A DNA stretch of 14,763 bases, taken from contig CAMZHP010000050.1 in the NCBI GenBank assembly GCA_947306845.1, positions 1 through 14,763 on the forward strand, given 5' to 3'. The DNA comes from an uncultured Prevotellaceae bacterium. Lineage in GTDB: Bacteria > Bacteroidota > Bacteroidia > Bacteroidales > Bacteroidaceae. Made by a program: the position numbers and the translations under genes. The notes under the pieces were generated by a model. The model was not told the origin of the DNA. It did no database searches and saw only the letters and a list, made by a program, of their open reading frames with translations. This document shows, in pieces, positions 12,901 through 14,763 of this stretch. Position 1 is the stretch's first letter; each line of letters begins with the position of its first letter.

Positions 12901-14763
12901 ACATTAGCAGGGATGTGGATTGAGGTAATAGGACATCCCGCAAATGAATAATATTCTGCTATATATGTCACACTGGAAGGGATGTCAAAAAATGACAAAC
13001 CAGAATCTTGGAAAGCATTATTAGCTATGCTCGTCACGGTGGAGGGGATGACTGTATTAGCACATCCGGCAATCAATGTATTGGATCTTGTCTCAATGAT
13101 GGCATTGCAGTTGTCACGTGAATCAAAAACGAGATTATCTGATGCCACAGTAATAGAAGTAATAGGACAGCCAACGAAAGCCGGCCCTATACTCACCACA
13201 CTACTCGGAATGTTAACAAAACTCAAACCACAATTAAAGAAAGTCCAGCCCTCTATTTTTGTCACGCCGTTGGGAATAGTAACGGAAGTCAGATTACCAC
13301 AGCACCAAAAGGCAGCATCCTTAATACTTGTTACCGGCACACCATATATTATATCTTTAATGACAATGTTGGAGGCATATTCTTCAGTATGACCACTAAC
13401 TTCATAGTGTTCGGTATTCTCGCCATCTTCAGGTACATAAGCATAAATCACGCCTTGTTCATCCACATAATTCTCCTCCTTTTCTTGGATGCTGAAGTCT
13501 TTCCACACATCAGCGGCCTGGTAAGCAGCTTGACTGCCTGCCGGCACATAAAGGGTGGCTTGGCTCAAAGAAACATTCTCAAAGATGCTCCCTGACACCG
13601 TCAGCGGCTCTGCCCATGTCACATAGACGGAAGTCAAACCTGTGCATCCTGCGAAAGCGCGGTTTCCGATGCCCGTCACACTTGTAGGAATGGCGATAGA
13701 TGTAAGGTTGGTGCTGTTGAGGAATACGCTTTCCCCAATGCTTGTCATCGGTATGCCGTAAATCTCGCTTTGAATGACAATATCGGATGCATACGTTTCT
13801 GTCACCCCTGTGACCTCAAAGTGCTCGGCATTCCCGCCATTTCTCGGCACAAGGGTGTATATCACTCCATACTCATCCACATAAGTATCCTTTTTCTCTA
13901 TGATGTCCTTGAAATCCTTCCATACAGCGGCAGCCTCGTAGGCTTCCTTCGTGCCCTCGGGAACATAGAGGGTGGCTTGCTCAATATAGATTCCTTCCAA
14001 CGTCCACTCATTGATTTCGAGCGGCTCCGTCCATTCCACGGTCATGGATTTTACACCTCCATTATTATGAAAGGCACCATCAAAACTCGTCACACTCGCA
14101 GGAATTCTGATGGAGGTCAGTCCATTTCCGTAGAAAGCTTCACCGACTATGGTTGTTACACCATTGGGAATAACCGAGTTCTTGCATCCTGAGATTAAAG
14201 TGTTGGTGGCAGTTTCAATGATGGCATTGCAGTTGTCGCGGGAGTCAACCCATGGATTCTCCTCGTCCACAGTGATAGATGTCAAGTTTCCACAATCGGT
14301 AAAAGCATTAAAGCCTACGTATTGCACTCCCTTTGAAATGTTGATAGTTGTCAAATTGCCACATCCCTGGAAGGAGAATGCGCCTATATAGTAGTAATCG
14401 GGAATGGTCACACTGGTAATATTGCCATTGCTCAGAAAAGCACAGTCTCTGATATATTTGACAGGAACGCCCTCGATTTCCTCTTTGAAAACGAGGTCGG
14501 TTGTCTCACTATACTCAGCCAAGCCACATACGGCATACCGCTCTGCATGTTCGTTCTCCGTTTCTCCACGCCCTTCGTCGTATGGCTCGTAAGAATAGAT
14601 GATTCCCAACTCGTCCACATAATATTTCTCTCCATCCGTAGTCTCATAGAAGTTGTTGTCATCGGTGACAAACATCCCATAGTCACAGCGTGCGTCACCA
14701 CCTCCCTCGTCGTTAAGGTCCAGGGCAATCACCTGTGCCCCACCCTGCGCTAGCATGGCCGAA
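9960..14763 (-). CDS. Giant modular BspA-like leucine-rich-repeat surface protein, 5' end outside the window
   Basis: At least 1600 residues; the frame stays open to the window edge. The ATG at 14756 sits in what looks like the end of a signal peptide (SAMLAQGGAQ), so the true start is upstream. Numbered from 14756: BspA-like LRR_5 repeats (LTSVTIPNGVTKI type) at about 100-240, 340-380, 478-735 and 973-1070. Each block is closed by a cap of the type ATLYVPEGTKEAYEAAAVWK. Headers of the type YVDEQGVIY...YGVPVTSI start at about 46, 291 and 429. Then come a cohesin-like domain (788-921), an EF-hand-like loop DTNGDGELSMAE (941-952), a helical linker (1119-1175) and a jelly-roll, carbohydrate-binding-like region opening with NPSF (1190-1360). 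A dockerin pair (1363-1421), a second cohesin-like region (about 1435-1545) and a type IX secretion-like tail complete it. Likely a surface adhesin or matrix-binding protein; ligand unknown. Confidence 0.88.
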   Translation of the reverse strand, partial: SAMLAQGGAQVIALDLNDEGGGDARCDYGMFVTDDNNFYETTDGEKYYVDELGIIYSYEPYDEGRGETENEHAERYAVCGLAEYSETTDLVFKEEIEGVPVKYIRDCAFLSNGNITSVTIPDYYYIGAFSFQGCGNLTTINISKGVQYVGFNAFTDCGNLTSITVDEENPWVDSRDNCNAIIETATNTLISGCKNSVIPNGVTTIVGEAFYGNGLTSIRIPASVTSFDGAFHNNGGVKSMTVEWTEPLEINEWTLEGIYIEQATLYVPEGTKEAYEAAAVWKDFKDIIEKKDTYVDEYGVIYTLVPRNGGNAEHFEVTGVTETYASDIVIQSEIYGIPMTSIGESVFLNSTNLTSIAIPTSVTGIGNRAFAGCTGLTSVYVTWAEPLTVSGSIFENVSLSQATLYVPAGSQAAYQAADVWKDFSIQEKEENYVDEQGVIYAYVPEDGENTEHYEVSGHTEEYASNIVIKDIIYGVPVTSIKDAAFWCCGNLTSVTIPNGVTKIEGWTFFNCGLSFVNIPSSVVSIGPAFVGCPITSITVASDNLVFDSRDNCNAIIETRSNTLIAGCANTVIPSTVTSIANNAFQDSGLSFFDIPSSVTYIAEYYSFAGCPITSIHIPANVTSIGGQTFANCPITSITVASDNLVYDSRDNCNAIIETKSNTLISGCANTVIPSTVTRIAESAFENRPDLISFEIPNGVTSIGWFAFGNGQLTSIIIPSSVTDIGGHSFYCCPLTSVTVGWDDPLTVSGDIFAGVSVDQATLYVPFGTKAAYEAAEVWKDFGNIEEYSSLYVDATEGPVTLAQGASTHVSIKFGCEKPLTAFQFSIQLPDGFSLSEQALNSEISNGHKLTVQDNGNGRYNILCSNTRDKTFKELSGELMSFTLSCTEEVELGVYQATISNIRFVDENGEYVMMADHTFNITVEGLPIDFADETVKALCVANWDTNGDGELSMAEAAAVTDLGQVFSMNTEITSFDELQYFTGLTNIGDLALSNCYNLKSVIIPDNVTSIGDQAFSANWNLTSVTIPKSVTNIDNMAFTLCHSLEQLDIPSSVTSIGEHAFWGCYGLTSVTVEWEEPLTVPENIFVEINYNIATLHVPDGSKTAYKTTDVWKEFFMDGDDKDEYNTKRLLRELITNMEVLSGYDLDDALATAYGVDVTKEDVENAIALLQQQIKDRCSNSGNGELPVDATGLITNPSFTIDHEAYWQGDTPGFQTWNNAEFFETTFDFNQELTGLPNGLYLLKVKGFHRPGSNEQVFSDYQQGIDNASALLYANGESVVLNNQAALAQDEQIEGCGVEVSHDGTTQYVPDSMHDAYVWFKYQLYENELPVVVTDGTLRLGIRLDESVDGGWGIFDDFRLEYQGELTMGDVNNNNYTDIQDLQLMVKYMLNKPTNQLFIKEAADHNGDGVINVMDIVEEIELIMNSFENNAAENNTFDELGSGLSLSTDNNGAVNVSIADGSKYVASQFVIALNDGQRLAGVTTDRGHAACFRPLSDNRYFVVCYSMDNKEFADSDHAFALRVTGRGSVAVENVAFVNSNDQMVAFQNVSSEYTTGITETKGLMAPTDIYSIGGVVLKKNATSTEGLPSGLYIVDGKKHSKK
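9963..10079 (-). other. Type IX secretion-like C-terminal sorting tail
   Basis: Residues 1560-1598 of the giant protein contain DIYSIGGVVLKK, then GLPSGLYIVDGKKHSKK. The pattern Y.(L/I)GG..V...LP.G.YIV.GKK is typical of short T9SS-type C-terminal domains in Prevotella and relatives. It implies export through the outer membrane and surface attachment, if the strain has the T9SS machinery, which is not visible here. Confidence 0.7.
10494..10670 (-). repeat. Dockerin pair in the giant protein
   Basis: Residues 1363-1421 hold two calcium-loop helices: GDVNNNNYTDIQDLQLMV and DHNGDGVINVMDIVEEIELI. The first loop is degenerate (NNNNYT), the second is canonical. Unlike classical cellulosomal dockerins, the pair is internal, followed by another beta-sandwich and the sorting tail. 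Confidence 0.75.
11901..11936 (-). other. EF-hand-like calcium loop between cohesin-like and LRR modules
   Basis: Residues 941-952, DTNGDGELSMAE, match the 12-position EF-hand loop with D1, N3, D5, the residue at position 7 and E12. It leads directly into the fourth LRR block and may stiffen that junction when calcium is bound. Confidence 0.65.
12723..12867 (-). repeat. LRR 300-base-period duplication, copy B
   Basis: Encodes residues 634-678 (SITVASDNLVYDSRDNC onward). It matches copy A, exactly 300 bases away, at about 95% of bases by eye (7 differences in 12731-12870). The shared protein module includes the Cys pair C650/C665. Confidence 0.85.
13023..13167 (-). repeat. LRR 300-base-period duplication, copy A
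   Basis: Encodes residues 534-578 (SITVASDNLVFDSRDNC onward) of the giant protein. The frame and period (100 codons) are preserved relative to copy B. A more diverged relative occurs around 14180-14285, encoding DSRDNCNAIIETATNTLI. Confidence 0.85.

Noticed and set aside
14754..14756. ATG at 14756 as the true start of the giant protein
   Set aside because: Residues before and after it look like the tail of a signal peptide and the frame is open to the window end; the start is outside.
9250..14763. A classical cellulosome locus
   Set aside because: No glycoside hydrolase or scaffoldin with repeated cohesins is visible; the cohesin-like and dockerin modules are on LRR and unknown proteins.

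Overview
The window looks like chromosomal DNA from a Bacteroidota bacterium, most probably Prevotella or a close relative (Prevotellaceae). The basis is the Bacteroidota-type promoter boxes (TTTG, about 19-21 bases, TAnnTTTG) ahead of several genes, a Porin_10-type outer-membrane protein, a DUF4468-type protein, BspA-like leucine-rich repeats, dockerin repeats and a type IX secretion-like C-terminal tail. No database search was possible, so family names rest on motif recognition.

Layout. 1-1236 (+): a promoter inside a partial hairpin repeat, then an RluA-family pseudouridine synthase and a small two-helix membrane protein. 1274-2176 (-): menA, for menaquinone synthesis. 2287-2922 (+): an HD-domain hydrolase, divergent from menA. 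2915-6052 (-): a three-gene cell-envelope operon, read in the order DUF4468-like secreted protein, two-helix membrane protein, then a 735-residue putative porin. 6053-6370: a 318-base divergent intergenic region with two tandem 85-base-period hairpin repeats, each carrying a promoter; a third promoter in the same phase follows. 6371-9226 (+): a SNF2-family helicase-like ATPase. 9250-14763 (-): two translationally coupled genes. The first is a giant modular BspA-like protein whose start lies beyond the window. The second is a small secreted protein with a cohesin-like domain and two dockerin repeats.

How they fit together. RluA, MenA, the HD protein and the SNF2 protein look like ordinary housekeeping or regulatory genes. 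The two accessory systems are the porin operon, with its repeat-built promoter array, and the giant-protein operon. In the latter, both products combine cohesin-like and dockerin modules but only the large one has a recognisable surface-sorting tail. This suggests, as inference only, that the small protein docks on the large one.

The most interesting signals are (a) the promoter-bearing hairpin repeat: two full tandem copies with compensatory stem changes, plus a cut-off third copy at the left edge driving rluA; and (b) the coupled cohesin-like/dockerin surface pair, including a recent-looking 300-base-period duplication inside the repeat region.
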